Under the pieces are notes generated by a model. It was not told the origin of the DNA, searched no databases, and saw only the letters and a list, made by a program, of their open reading frames with translations. Shown piece by piece: positions 1 through 10,258 of a stretch of DNA of 27,747 nucleotides (positions are counted from its first letter, which is position 1; every line of letters starts with the position of its first letter). This stretch comes from Protostelium mycophagum (Eukaryota; Evosea; Variosea; Protosteliida; Protosteliaceae): NCBI GenBank assembly GCA_002081555.1, contig MZNV01000375.1, positions 1-27,747 on the forward strand, given 5' to 3'. The translations under genes and the position numbers were made by a program.

Positions 1-297
1 CTAGCACTCGTCCCTCTGTGTGAAACTTCGCCCTGTTTTTGCTCATTTCCTGACATCGCTTTGGAGAATGAATTCACACCTGTGCAGATATAGTGAATGT
101 GCTTGAAGTTGATCACCGGACAACAAATTTAATTCCTTTTCTCTGACGATCAATTCGTCCTCGCTGGATGGCACACGACCAGATGACCAACATGCTGCAT
201 TTCCCACAGAATCTATTCTCCCACAGTTCCATTCTACCAACTCTGACACTGTGAAGTGCAAGAGAAGGAGAGAGACAAGGGCTGCTGATGCCTTCAT
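1..297 (-). CDS. Secreted protein, N-terminal part only (cut by window edge)
   Basis: The ATG at 297 opens a reading frame with a clear signal peptide: Lys-2 and Ala-rich residues, then a Leu-rich hydrophobic core ending near residue 18. The mature part has paired cysteines and the pattern W-S-S-G-R-V-P-S-S-E-D-E-L-I-V. This resembles the W..GxVP...D.v.i motif seen at the start of G8-like and other beta-solenoid secreted proteins. The frame meets a stop at 43-45. A GT-AG intron at about 33-79 (47 nt) would carry it on through 1-32 and out of the window. I do not recognise the family, and secretion is the only firm inference. The intron and the continuation are tentative. Confidence 0.5.
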
Positions 298-762
298 CGG
301 GTTCTTGTGTTTGGGCGAAGAAGTTGTGCCTCGTTAGTGACATTTCCGAGACAACCTCTTGAATTTCTCCGGTTATTCGCGGTCCATCTTCTGCAGCACT
401 GTATCTTTCTTTTCGCGGAAGAACACTGCGTTTTCATTATCCCCAGCGGAGACGGATTTGTACCATTTTATCGTTCATGTGAAAGTTCTTGAAGAGAGTG
501 TTTAAGTGTCTCACTTACGTAGTGAAACAAATTCCCGAAATAAAAGAGTCGTGAATAATATGGTCTGCATATTAAATATGGCAATATTTTTTAAATTGAA
601 CGGTGGTTCTCAACCGAGAATAGAGCGTTTGAATTTTGCACATTATCAAGAACAACAAGCTGAGGAGTCGGTACCAGTTATATTTATTGATGATATTAGG
701 AGTGGAGGAGATTAACAAGCTGAGGAGTCGGTACCAGTTATATTTATTGATGATATTGTGTT
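298..762. other. Intergenic: 5' side of the secreted-protein gene and 3' side of beta-galactosidase
   Basis: No coding exon is convincing here. The open frames are short and lack family resemblance. The stretch must hold the promoter of the gene at 1-297 and the 3' end of the beta-galactosidase transcript, whose poly(A) signals lie inside a tandem duplication annotated separately. Confidence 0.5.
654..757. repeat. 60-bp-period tandem duplication
   Basis: A 44-bp stretch at 654-697 recurs exactly at 714-757, so the repeat period is 60 bp. It begins aacaagctgaggagtcggta and ends tgatgatatt. On the minus strand each copy holds an AATAAA (plus-strand tttatt at 682-687 and 742-747). The beta-galactosidase gene therefore has two copies of its likely poly(A) signal, 16 and 76 nt past its stop codon. 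Identity across the copies points to a recent duplication or slippage event, or to an assembly artefact. Confidence 0.9.
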
Positions 763-3272
763 TCAATACCATTGAGACAAGGTACCATTCAGAATGGCGT
801 AGTCTTGCAATATGATGACAGGGCTGTTGAAATTGTGTAATTCCAAGATGATCATCTCGTTCTTTCCTTGTTTCAAAATAGTAGAAGGTATATACAATGT
901 CTCCTGGGGACCAACATTCCAGTATCGTCCTGTAGATGTCAAAAGAATAGACAAAAGAGGATACAGACCTATATTGAATTTGTTGATCCATATCATTCCC
1001 TTCGTCCACCCATCAAATCTCAAGAATGTGTCAGAGGGTGCCCCTTCCACATAAAATCCTCCTCTGTAGAACGTCGGTTTGTTGTTTGGTGATTCTATCT
1101 GTTCACTGTCAGAAAGAGTAAGGAAATCAATTGTGAACCTTGAAATTATTGAAGTTGAGCTGGTTTAATTGGTCCTCTCTCATGGTGATTGAAGTTGTGG
1201 CCCAATTATATTGGAAATTGCCATCTATAAAGACACCTTTGGGTAGTCCTTTTCCTTGGTCATATTGCATTCCCAACCAGTATCCTATCCTTCCCATATT
1301 TTCAACCAGTATCTCCACAATACTTCCTGAGGAACTGCACGGTACCTTACTTATTAATATATCATATCGCTAAGAAATCGCTTACTGTCAGGTGATTGTT
1401 TTGACTATTTCTGGATACGTTTCCAACGTATTTGCCATCACCCCATACCATCGCTCTGCACATGATTAAATCATTTCTATATGTGATTGGATATTCACCT
1501 GTCCCTTACTGCTGGAATCTGTAGGTCGACATCGCTCCCTCCTTCCATATTTGGGACAAGTGTTGTTCTGTAGAAAATAAAGCCGAAATCCTGCCTATTG
1601 TTTTCCATAGTTATGGGCCATGCTGTAACATTTGGTCGGTTGTAGAGGGACAATACAGACAGTGAGTGGGGGTCTAACAACTCAACTGAGGATGTCATGG
1701 TGACTTTTCCATATGCCTTTGCTTGTAAGTATCATTTGGATGCATCTCATACCTTTGGTTCTTCTGTGCTGGTATCGACATCTTGGTTCTTTTCTGTCCA
1801 CCCATCGTCTTGGTGACTGAGATATCTGTTGATGATATCTCTATATGCGTAATACTTCGGTGTCCTCTGTCCACTCTCACTTAATGGTGCTGGTTTCTGT
1901 CACCGGAGATGACAATAATGTAAATTGAATTACCGTCATAGTCATAAGAGGTGGTGATCGGTTGATAGTAAAGGTTGAAGAAATTCGGGTCATTCGAAGT
2001 TGGATCAGCATTTGCCCCGCTGTAAAAACCGTAATTGGTTCCTCCATGGTACATGTAGAAATTTACAGATATGCCAGCCCGAAGGAATTGCTCAAAAGTA
2101 GTTGCGGTCTCATTCAAAGAGCGAGTTTGGTGATTTTGAGTCTGTAAATGCTAAATATATTATTATGATGGGATTGTAGTTACCCAATGGTCTAACCAGC
2201 CTGTGTAGTATTCTGTTACAAGGGCTGGCCCAGTTTTTTGAAACTTTCTGTAGAACATGAATTTGTGTGATGATGGAGGATTTTGATACCTCCAAGCGGT
2301 GATCAAGTCAGTTACGTTGGCGGGTAGGGAATTGATTGTACGTAATGTTGTGGGTAGCGAAGTTGCTGCCATCTTATTGGTGGGGGAGCCGCACATGATG
2401 AAAATCATCTGCATTTTGTAAGAAATAAAGAAACAAGCTTAGCTGTGACTCACCTCATTCAGCCCCCTCTGCTCGAAACTTCTTTTGAGACTTTCCAAGT
2501 ATTTCAGGTCAGTGCCGTAATTGACATATTCGTTCTCGATCTGAAGGGTTGAGTTGTCTGTTGTCTTTGGGTGTATACCTGTAGAATGACGATGGGACCC
2601 CCTTTGGAATATTGGAGTGGCTCTATGAGGGGGGCAAAGTGGTCCAGGAAGCGGTCGTGGGCTGCGAGGAAGACTGGGTCACTACAACGAAGCGCGATGT
2701 TCCTGTAACGGTTATCACCAAGCCTCAAAGAGGTTGCGACTCACGGTTTGGAGAGCAGCCAATAAGGAAAGCCTCCAAATTCCCACTCTATAGGAGGTAA
2801 GTGGGTGTTATATAAGCACACCTTACCAGCACAGATGTAGGGTGTAGGTCTCAGAATGACGAGAAGTCCAAACTGCTGGCATAATTTTATGAAACGGGCA
2901 ATGTCACCAAAACCTTGCCAGTTGTACACCCCCTCTTGAGGTTCGTGAACATTCCAAGCCACATAAGTTTCAATCTGTTTCTCTTAGTCGCCATGAATTG
3001 TGACGTGTACTCACGGTATTGAGACCGCCTTCTTTCGCTTTTCGCAGACGATCCTCCCATTGCCCAGGATGAATTCTGAAGTAGTGAAAGGAGCCTTTCT
3101 TGTCAGTATAGATACATTTTACAGCCACAAAATCACCTGAGACAATGACGAATGGTTTTCCGTCCTTCAAGAAGTTATCGCCAGAAACGACAAAACTTCT
3201 TGCATTTGGGACCGGTGCTGAGAGTGCATAAGATAGCAGTGCTAAGAGGAGGATGGTTGCGAACTTGCCCAT
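763..3272 (-). CDS. GLB1: Glycoside hydrolase family 35 beta-galactosidase (lysosomal/secreted)
   Basis: The protein removes terminal beta-galactose from glycoconjugates in lysosomes or outside the cell. The start at 3272 gives [20 protein letters not shown], a signal peptide. Splicing 13 short introns (for example 3095-3136, 2975-3014, 2788-2826) in phase yields a full-length enzyme of about 650 residues. Diagnostic GH35 pieces appear in order: [50 protein letters not shown], which holds the acid/base Glu; [24 protein letters not shown], which holds the nucleophile Glu; [11 protein letters not shown]; and the C-terminal beta-sandwich piece [20 protein letters not shown]. No catalytic residue is missing. 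The gene is divergent from the PPR gene over a 223-bp promoter. Stop at 763-765, with AATAAA 16 nt beyond. Confidence 0.95.
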
Positions 3273-3394
3273 CCTTGAAATTTGTCACCAACAACATTTG
3301 TTTGCGAAAATAAATCAATGACGTGTGTTACCGTGCTACTTGCGTTAACTAACCGTCCCATTCACATCAACAAATTCTGAGTTTGTAAACAAAA

Positions 3395-3408
3395 ACGTGA
3401 CGTCACGT
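3395..3408. promoter_or_regulatory. Perfect 14-bp palindrome with CRE core in a divergent promoter
   Basis: The sequence ACGTGACGTCACGT equals its own reverse complement and contains TGACGTCA (3398-3405), the classic CREB/ATF bZIP site. It lies inside the 223-bp gap between the start codons of beta-galactosidase (3272, minus) and the PPR gene (3496, plus), about 88-100 bp from the latter. It could serve both genes. The binding protein is inferred only from the metazoan and fungal consensus. Confidence 0.6.
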
Positions 3409-3495
3409 CCAGATGCTGGAATGGAAGATGAGCGTTGTAGTCACTTTGTACTTACGCAACGATGACAGAAACCTCGATCTTCATTTCAGGAAGTG

Positions 3496-5311
3496 ATGTT
3501 CAGCAGAGTGGTGAGAAAGATATTGTTGATTAGAAAATGAAAAAGTATCCAGATTGGATTTAGAGATGTCAATGTGTTGCGGCCCTCAAGGCCTCGAATG
3601 AGCATCACCCTCCATCCTGTGAAGATGCAGAACTGCCAGACTCTTAAATCATATAGTGTAGACCTTGAAGTTTTGAATGCACTCAAATTCAAAGAACAAT
3701 TTGAAAATCGAAAAGTAAATCACTGATTTAAAATTCTTTCATTGATAGATACAGAAGCTCGATCTGAAAGATCAAGAAACTGCATCCAGAAAGGAGTATC
3801 CCATTCGCGAAAAGAAACATATTAAAATTGCAAAGGAGGTGATTTTTATTCGAATAAAATCACAGCTTCCAACATCGGGCAGGATCCACTGTATCAGAGG
3901 TCCATCAGATTGATTGATCAGATTAAAAATGGGGAGGAATTTGATCATGCTTCCTACAACAGAGACGAATGGAGCCTTGCCCTGAGATATGCTTCTGATC
4001 AGGGTGATCTCACAAGGGCCACCCAAATATTCCATTTCATTAGGAGTGACAGGGAAAAGGTCATCTTTATTGGATGTGATTTTATGCTGATCCTCCAATC
4101 AGATTGACGGGAGGGCCATCGTTCCCTTTTTGAGATTATTGAGATTCAAAGGCAGGGGTAGAGAGTTGAAAGAGATCTTGGATAATTGGGAGACACTTGT
4201 CGAAAATGTACGATGTCCTCAAAATGATGGCTCACTCAACACAGATCCAATTCTGTACCTCTTCTTTGATTACTTCTTTGGGACATTTGAACGACAAGAC
4301 ACAATTACTGGAATTTGTACAGAAGTATAGAGCTAGCGGAAATGAATTTGAAAACTCCAATTATTGTGCTCTCATTACTGCTCTTCTTAAAATGGATGAT
4401 CACGATCAGGTAACGACTGACATTGTCTATAATAATTCATTTTACCAGGCGCACAGAATATACGAAGAGATGACGAAGCTAAACCTTAAACCCACAAAGG
4501 TAGATATGACCTCTTTATGAAGAATAATTGTTCCAAGGAAGTGGTGACAGCATTCATGAAATACCATGGAGACCGTCTACAGACAGAAGAAATGTTGAAT
4601 TGGTTGGAGGAATATCAAAATCTTGGGCATGAAAAGGATTCGGTGTTATTCAATGTCATCATGCAGCATTTCGCTTATAAAAGAGAGGAAGATAAAGTAT
4701 GGGAATGGAACCACAAGAGGTGAGCATCTATATACATCCAATATCACAATAACCAATACCAGGGATCAGGAGGGTATAGAAGCCACAAATACCACATTCA
4801 ATACGATACTCGGGATGTATATACATGCTGGTGATCAGCCAGAGTCTATAGAAAGGCTGTTACAAGTGAGATGATGTAGTTGATGGAGATGTTAACATTT
4901 GATGATAGAAGATGGAAGAGGCAGGGTTGAAGCCAGATATCATCACCTACTGTCTCTTGTCCAAAATACATATCAAAAAGAAGGACACTAAAGGTCTATT
5001 CAATTTATTGGCCAAAATGGAATCAGAAGGGGTAAGTCCAATACACTTGTGTCAACATAATGTCACTTGGTGTCAAGATAATATCAATCTGCCAAAATAA
5101 TGACATTATCCCAAATAACTGGGAGTAGGTGAAGCCCAACCTCGCCATATTTAAGATGACGATTGGATTCCTGTTGAGATTGAGAGCACAAGCAAACCTT
5201 AATTTCACCCCACAGATCGAAATGTTGATCCAAAAGATGGAAGCAGAGCAGATCAACCCAGACTCTTATTTAGAAGAAATGATTTCAAGGTTCAGATCAA
5301 ACTCACGATAA
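3496..5311 (+). CDS. Pentatricopeptide-repeat (PPR) protein, probably mitochondrial
   Basis: PPR proteins bind organelle RNA through stacked 35-residue helical pairs. The ATG at 3496 starts MFSRVIGFRDVNVLRPSRPR, an Arg/Ser-rich, acid-poor N-terminus typical of a mitochondrial presequence. Ten introns join in phase (3511-3552; one after FENRK; later ones of 35-45 nt; the last, about 5032-5127, is longer) to give about 450 residues. PPR-like helices are visible: LALRYASDQGDLTRATQIFHF, ALITALLKMDDHDQAHRIYE with KLNLKPTK, TFNTILGMYIHAGDQPESIE, then KMEEAGLKPDIITYCLLSKI and MESEGVKPNLAIFKM. The xxLxPd/ITY register is the usual PPR signature. The RNA target is unknown. It converges with MYND-CDC37: only 28 bp lie between the stop codons. 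A GATAAA (5307-5312) overlaps its own stop. Confidence 0.85.
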
Positions 5312-5339
5312 AGAGGACTATCATAGTACCAATAGTGAT

Positions 5340-6038
5340 TTATTGGGTAGTATTGTCTTTAGGCTCTACCTCTTCTACTTTAGAAGCTGCCTTCTCTGCC
5401 TTCTTCTTCTGCTTCTCCTCCTCGAGCTTGTTCTTTTAGGATTTGGAACATGATAATGAATGTATCACACTCACCTCCTTGTGTCGTTTGACGATACGAG
5501 TGACGAGGGCAGAATATTCGCTGGTGAAGTTGTTTCTATATTCTGGGTTCTGAGGATCTAATATTCTGGTGAAGAAGAGGGTAATGTCTTGATGTCCACC
5601 AGAGATCTTGCGGAGGTCCAAGAGGTACTGGAGGATCTGGGCATTACGAATGAAACGAGAGCCGAATTGAATGGGATGTGTCTTCAAAGTGAGGAAGCCA
5701 CGCTCGAACATCTCATCTGAGACCTCAGGCAGTTAGATGAGCCTAGTTAGAATTCAACATACCTCTTTGGTAATGAGTTCAGGGTATTTCTGGAGGTAGT
5801 CTCTACAGTCCTGAAATGTATCACACTCAACATAGCCAGCGACAACGTCCTCATCGACTGGTTTTGGTTTGTCTTCTGGTTTGATACAATTGGGCTTGTG
5901 TTCTGACCAGTGCGAACTCTGGCATTGTCTGTTGCAGTAGAACACCTCTTTACAACGAGAACATTTAGAAAGACCTGTTCCCTTCTTGCCGCATTTTGCG
6001 CACTCTCTTTCTTGAACGCTGTTGATACTTTCTGACAT
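5340..6038 (-). CDS. MYND zinc finger fused to a CDC37-like Hsp90-binding domain
   Basis: The start at 6038 (MSESINSVQERECAKCGKKG) gives a 205-residue protein from three exons, with phase-0 introns at 5724-5762 and 5433-5474. Residues of about 13-50 form a complete MYND finger: CxxC, then CSRCKEVFYC, CQSSHWSEH and a final C. Residues of about 70-175 resemble the CDC37 middle domain, with matching landmarks CRDYLQKYPELITKEVSDEM, RNAQILQYLLDL (human MQFILEL), LFFTRIL (human FFTKI) and the Y..F..E..AL..RI..R helix. A Lys/Glu-rich tail follows. The N-terminal kinase-binding part of CDC37 is absent. I infer a co-chaperone adaptor that brings a MYND ligand to Hsp90. An upstream ATG at 6209 would overlap the ATG7 start codon on the other strand and is not preferred. 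AATAAA (5339-5344) overlaps the stop. Confidence 0.8.
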
Positions 6039-6074
6039 GATACTTTTTAAATGGTCTGATGAATCGATGATCAA

Positions 6075-6085
6075 TTCGCGCGAAA
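6075..6085. promoter_or_regulatory. E2F-type palindrome in the MYND-CDC37/ATG7 divergent promoter
   Basis: TTCGCGCGAA at 6075-6084 is a perfect palindrome. With the next base the minus strand reads TTTCGCGCGAA, which matches the E2F/DP consensus TTTSSCGC. A related ttttcgcga lies near 6119-6127. The gap between the two start codons (6038 minus, 6179 plus) is only 140 bp, so both genes should share this control region. Cell-cycle control is inferred from the consensus alone. Confidence 0.5.
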
Positions 6086-6178
6086 CTCGCAATTCTGCGA
6101 TTACATCTCCCTCGACTGGTTTTCGCGATTGTACAACTCCACGCAACAATTGACAGAAACTTGGTTGATCAACACAGC

Positions 6179-9044
6179 ATGTCACACTCCAACCTTCTCT
6201 TTCAGCCATTCTCTTCCAGTGTTAGCGTGGATTTCTGGTTTGAGCTGGCCAAGAAGAAGGTCGAAGAATACAAACTCTCTGAATCACCCGTGCCCATCCA
6301 TGGACAATACAACAACTCACAATTCTCTGCCTCTCAAGAAACGAAGGCTGCAGAGGGAGGCCAACTACCAAACGTCTTCTCTTTGGATTCAGATTCTTTG
6401 AAATTGAGCAGAGAGACCGTCATAACACCAAAAGGAGCCAATACAAGCCCTGGAACACTTTATAATACGAATACGGTGGAGTCTTTTACTGCACTGGTCA
6501 AAGACTCGGGACGTATCTTAGATCGTGCGGCCTCTCAGGTAATAAATTACATTAGTGACGTTGATTTTTTGAGATCATGTCAATTGAGCTTCCAAGATTT
6601 GGGACGACATAAAAAATGGAAAAGCTTTGGAGGACCCCTCTTTACTCACCAGGTTCGTTCTGATCACCTTTGCGGACATCAAAAAGTACAAGTTCTATTA
6701 TCTCTTTGCCTTTCCTGCCTTCAGCCTCACCCCCGCAATCACCGCGCCTCCTCCTCTTCCAGCAGAACAGGTATCAATATATATGCCTCCTCTTTATATG
6801 TGCCTTGGGTCTTCTTTGTGGCCATGCAGAGCCCATCTTCACAGTCATTTGAACTTTACAGGTCTTGGCCACTGCAGAACTAGAATCCATCACTTTAGAA
6901 CTGAACTCAATGCCTGAATTATTACCCTTCTTTATTGTGAACAAAGGCAAGGTCCATCCACTTTCTTCCTACCAAAAGTTACAACAAGCACAAGAGGTGA
7001 ATATTGTTCAGATGGTATTTGTATATTGCAAAGCGCATTCCTGTATCTATAAAGTGCACCATGTATTTGATACTTTGTGTTTTTCTGATGTTATATATAT
7101 CGTGATGCAAATTATATCGTGATGTTACATATATTGTGATATACAAATGTGACGAGTGAATATCTCTACAGAGGTGTAAATAACATATTATCACATATTT
7201 CATTAAATGTTGAGATGAAAATTTGATAAGAAATCAGGAGATATTATTTGGATTTTCTGATCCTTGTGCGATTGGACAATACCCTGGATGGCCCTTGAGA
7301 AACCTATGTGCATTCATATCAGCACAATATAATATCACCACCTGTAAAATACTCTGCTACCGTGCCCATCATATTATACAAGTAGTTATTACCTATTATT
7401 CAGGATAATATCATTACCATTAATATGTTATATCAAAAATCTTATAATTTTTTATAAATAAACAATAATAATAATAATAAATCAGAGATATTCATCTTCT
7501 TCAGGAAAAGAGAGGAATGAGCGTTGTATACGAGATGAATATCCCCACAATTGTAGATATGAATATCCCCAATGTCACTGGCTGGGAGAAGAATGTGGAC
7601 AAAGTGAAGCCGAAGTACATCAACTTATCAAACACTATGGACCCGGTCAAATTGATGTCCTCCTCTGTAGATTTAAATCTCAAATTGATGCAGTGGAGGC
7701 TCATGCCCTCACTCAACTTGGAGAAGGTGAAGCTCCATTCTACTTGAAAATTCATACTGTGCCGAAGCTTGTGGCTGCAACAAACATATTGTGAAGAAGG
7801 ATGATTCAAATTTAATATTGAAATAGACGTAGATCTCAAATACTAAATGTCTCCTCTTTGGGGCTGGTACTCTAGGATGTAATGTGGCGAGGTCTTTAAT
7901 GGTATGATATTATATAAGTATGATTATTTATTTTATATAGTCATGGGGAGTACGGAAGATAACATTTGTTGATAACGGAAATGTGTCCTATTCTAACCCT
8001 GCAAGACAAACACTATTCGAATTCAGTGATTGTCAGAACGGAGGGAAGCCCAAGGCAACTGCTGCCGCTCATCGTCTCAAACAAATATTCCCAGGGATGG
8101 TATGTTTATATTCCAAATAAAGATAGTGATGAAGATATAGGAGAGTGAAGGTATTGTGATGAGTATACCAATGCCTGGGCATGCCATAAGTCAATCAGAA
8201 GACAAAGGGACGATGGAAACTGTGGAGCAGATAGAGAGATTGATATCACAGCATGATGTCGTATTCATATTGACCGACTCGAGAGAGAGTAGATGGTTAC
8301 CCACCTTGATCGCCGCAGCACAAGGGTGAGATATCATCATTATAATATATGATATCATCATGAAATATAAACAGGAAGATTGCGATAAATGCAGCATTGG
8401 GATTCGACAGTTACTTGGTATTAAGACATGGAATGTCCTCCGATACGAATGAATATAATCCTCTCCTCGGGTGTTATTTCTGCAATGATGTCGTAGCCCC
8501 ACAGAATGTGACTATAATAATATGTGGATATAATATCTTACCATTACAGTCGTTGAGAGATAGAACATTAGATCAGCAGTGTACAGTCACAAGGCCGGGA
8601 CTGTCCTTGATGGCCTCATCTCTGTCTGTAGAATTATTGATGGGAATATTGCACCATCCAAAGGGGTAATGTTTGGTATATATTGTATATTCTGATGGAA
8701 ATAGTGGATGTGCTCCTGCAGAAAAGAGAGAGAGCAATCCATCCAGTGAATTTGGAGTGTTGCCACACAGTATCCGTGGATACCTCACACAATTCAATGA
8801 TATTTTGATAGAGTGTGCGCCATATTCTAGATGTACAGCATGCTCCCCGATTGTAAGTCCAAACTTATATAAGTAGTAAAATAAACAGGTTGTAAATGAG
8901 TACAAGAAGAGTGGGTACTCATTTGTGCGTGAATGCATGAACGAACCGTCTTACCTGGAAGACATAACTGGTCTGAGTGAGTTAAAGAAGGAGTCAGAGG
9001 AGATACAATGGGATATGCAGGAGGACGATATAGATGACATATAA
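6179..9044 (+). CDS. ATG7: Autophagy E1-like activating enzyme ATG7
   Basis: ATG7 adenylates ATG8 and ATG12 and passes them to ATG3 and ATG10 in autophagosome formation. Twelve exons can be joined in phase to give about 600 residues. The N-terminal domain shows [20 protein letters not shown], then [26 protein letters not shown] and [11 protein letters not shown]. The C-terminal E1 domain shows [24 protein letters not shown], the nucleotide-binding [38 protein letters not shown] and [15 protein letters not shown]. The catalytic cysteine lies in [13 protein letters not shown] (Cys codon 8580-8582). The end has CTACSP and the acidic tail [11 protein letters not shown]. Two introns are unusually long and AT-rich (6997-7237 and 7382-7504); the first holds repeated atatcgtgatg-like words. 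The only in-frame ATG near the start is at 6179. TATAAA overlaps the stop. Confidence 0.97.
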
Positions 9045-9424
9045 ACAAGGATGACACATAAACAATGCGCGCACGAGAACAAAAAGTTTTTTTACTTTTC
9101 AAATTGTCATCTTGATTGTGTTGATCCTCATGGGACACGAAAAGGTGAGAAGAATGAGGGTGCATCCTCTAAAGAATATAGATCTCTTGTGCCTCTTGGA
9201 ATGGATCTCAGGACAGAGATCACAATCAATCTGGCATCGTGGGTTCTGTCGAGAGTTGTAAGCCCATCAGCATTGATGAAAATCTAAAAGATGACAACAG
9301 GTGATGGATTGATGTTTATCGTGCCGATCAGCTGATGTGCAGCAGAATTAGGTAGGAAGTCTAAAGATGATGAAGAGAGAAAAGAAGACCAAGGACTTTT
9401 GACACAGATAATATAATGGCACAC
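9045..9424. other. Intergenic after ATG7, no recognisable gene
   Basis: An open frame at 9051-9287 has no ATG context or family likeness that I recognise. The stretch probably contains the ATG7 3' end and the dead upstream part of the F-box/ankyrin pseudogene. Confidence 0.4.
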
Positions 9425-10195
9425 ATTGATTATCAACGATGTTACAGAAGAGATCCTGAAGAGGGTCCTATATGGACAGAAGACAACAGCTGTTATTGAA
9501 GAGGGAAGAGTGTGCCATGTGTGCTTGAGGAGAGTACACGAAAAGTGGAGGGATGTGGTATGTGTTTATATTTTGGGCTGTTTTGTTCAGAAGAAATAGT
9601 TGATAGGTTCTTTCTTGCACCTAAGCACTACAAAAAGTTGCATGTAGACTTTACCTGTCTTCTGTTAAAGCCAATGTGGACCCTTAATCTGACAGTGAGA
9701 ATGCAATAATGAAGGCGTCCTTCTGGACATACAGAGATAGTGAGGATGCTACTTCAGGACAATAGGCTGGATCCATCAACAGACAATAATTATGCACTAA
9801 GAAGAGCATCAAAGAGTGGATATGCAGACATTGTGAGAACGTTACTTCAGGATATTAGAGTGGATCCAACAGACAATAATATGCATAATTATTTGCTTAA
9901 TCAGAGTAGCATCAGAATGTGGGTGTGCAAAGGTAGCGAAGGTGTTACTGCAGGATACTAGAGTAGACCCATCAGAAGAGAATAATTATGCAATAAGAAT
10001 GGCATCAGAATATGAAGTGAGGGCATTACTTATTGCAGAGTGAATCCATCAGCGAGAATAGTTATTCAATAAGAAGAACAGGGAATTGGGAAATAGTGAA
10101 GATGTTGCCACAGGACAGAAGAGTACACCCATCAGCAGATAATTATGCAATAAGAATGGAGATTGTGAGGATGCTTTCATTAGAACATCATTAGA
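9425..10195 (+). pseudogene. Decayed F-box/ankyrin-repeat gene
   Basis: The left part (about 9433-9560) translates as VTEEILKRVL, then RVCHVCLRRVHEKWRDVV, an F-box-like pattern (EIL..IL ... VC..W..VV). After a poorly coding stretch come four to six ankyrin units with a consensus like LLQDxRVDPSxxNNYAIRxAS: NAIMKASFWTYREIVRMLLQ, then LDPSTDNNYALRRASKSGYA, VRTLLQDIRVDP, VLLQDTRVDPSEENNYAIRM, and last a shortened SADNYAIRME. Stops (one directly after NVDP near 9680) and frameshifts (for example near 9880 and 10025-10035) interrupt it. No intron set restores one frame by simple GT-AG removal that I can find. F-box/ankyrin proteins normally act as SCF ubiquitin-ligase adaptors and form large, fast-turning families in amoebae. 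This copy looks dead. Confidence 0.65.
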
Positions 10196-10258
10196 ATGAG
10201 GACACTGAAGATGATCTGAATACACAGTAAATGGTGAGTTGTGTAATTTGCTCTTTAT

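Noticed and set aside
506-715. Plus-strand 69-codon frame
   Set aside because: It starts in an intergenic stretch, runs into the tandem duplication and shows no protein family features.
6039-6209. Upstream extension of the MYND-CDC37 frame to 6209 (57 more residues)
   Set aside because: It would overlap the ATG7 start codon on the other strand, and the extra residues have no MYND or CDC37 likeness. The ATG at 6038 directly precedes the finger.
6541-6883. Read-through of the first ATG7 frame into a longer protein
   Set aside because: ATG7 homology continues only after GT-AG removal (AASQ then [17 protein letters not shown]). The read-through residues have no family match.
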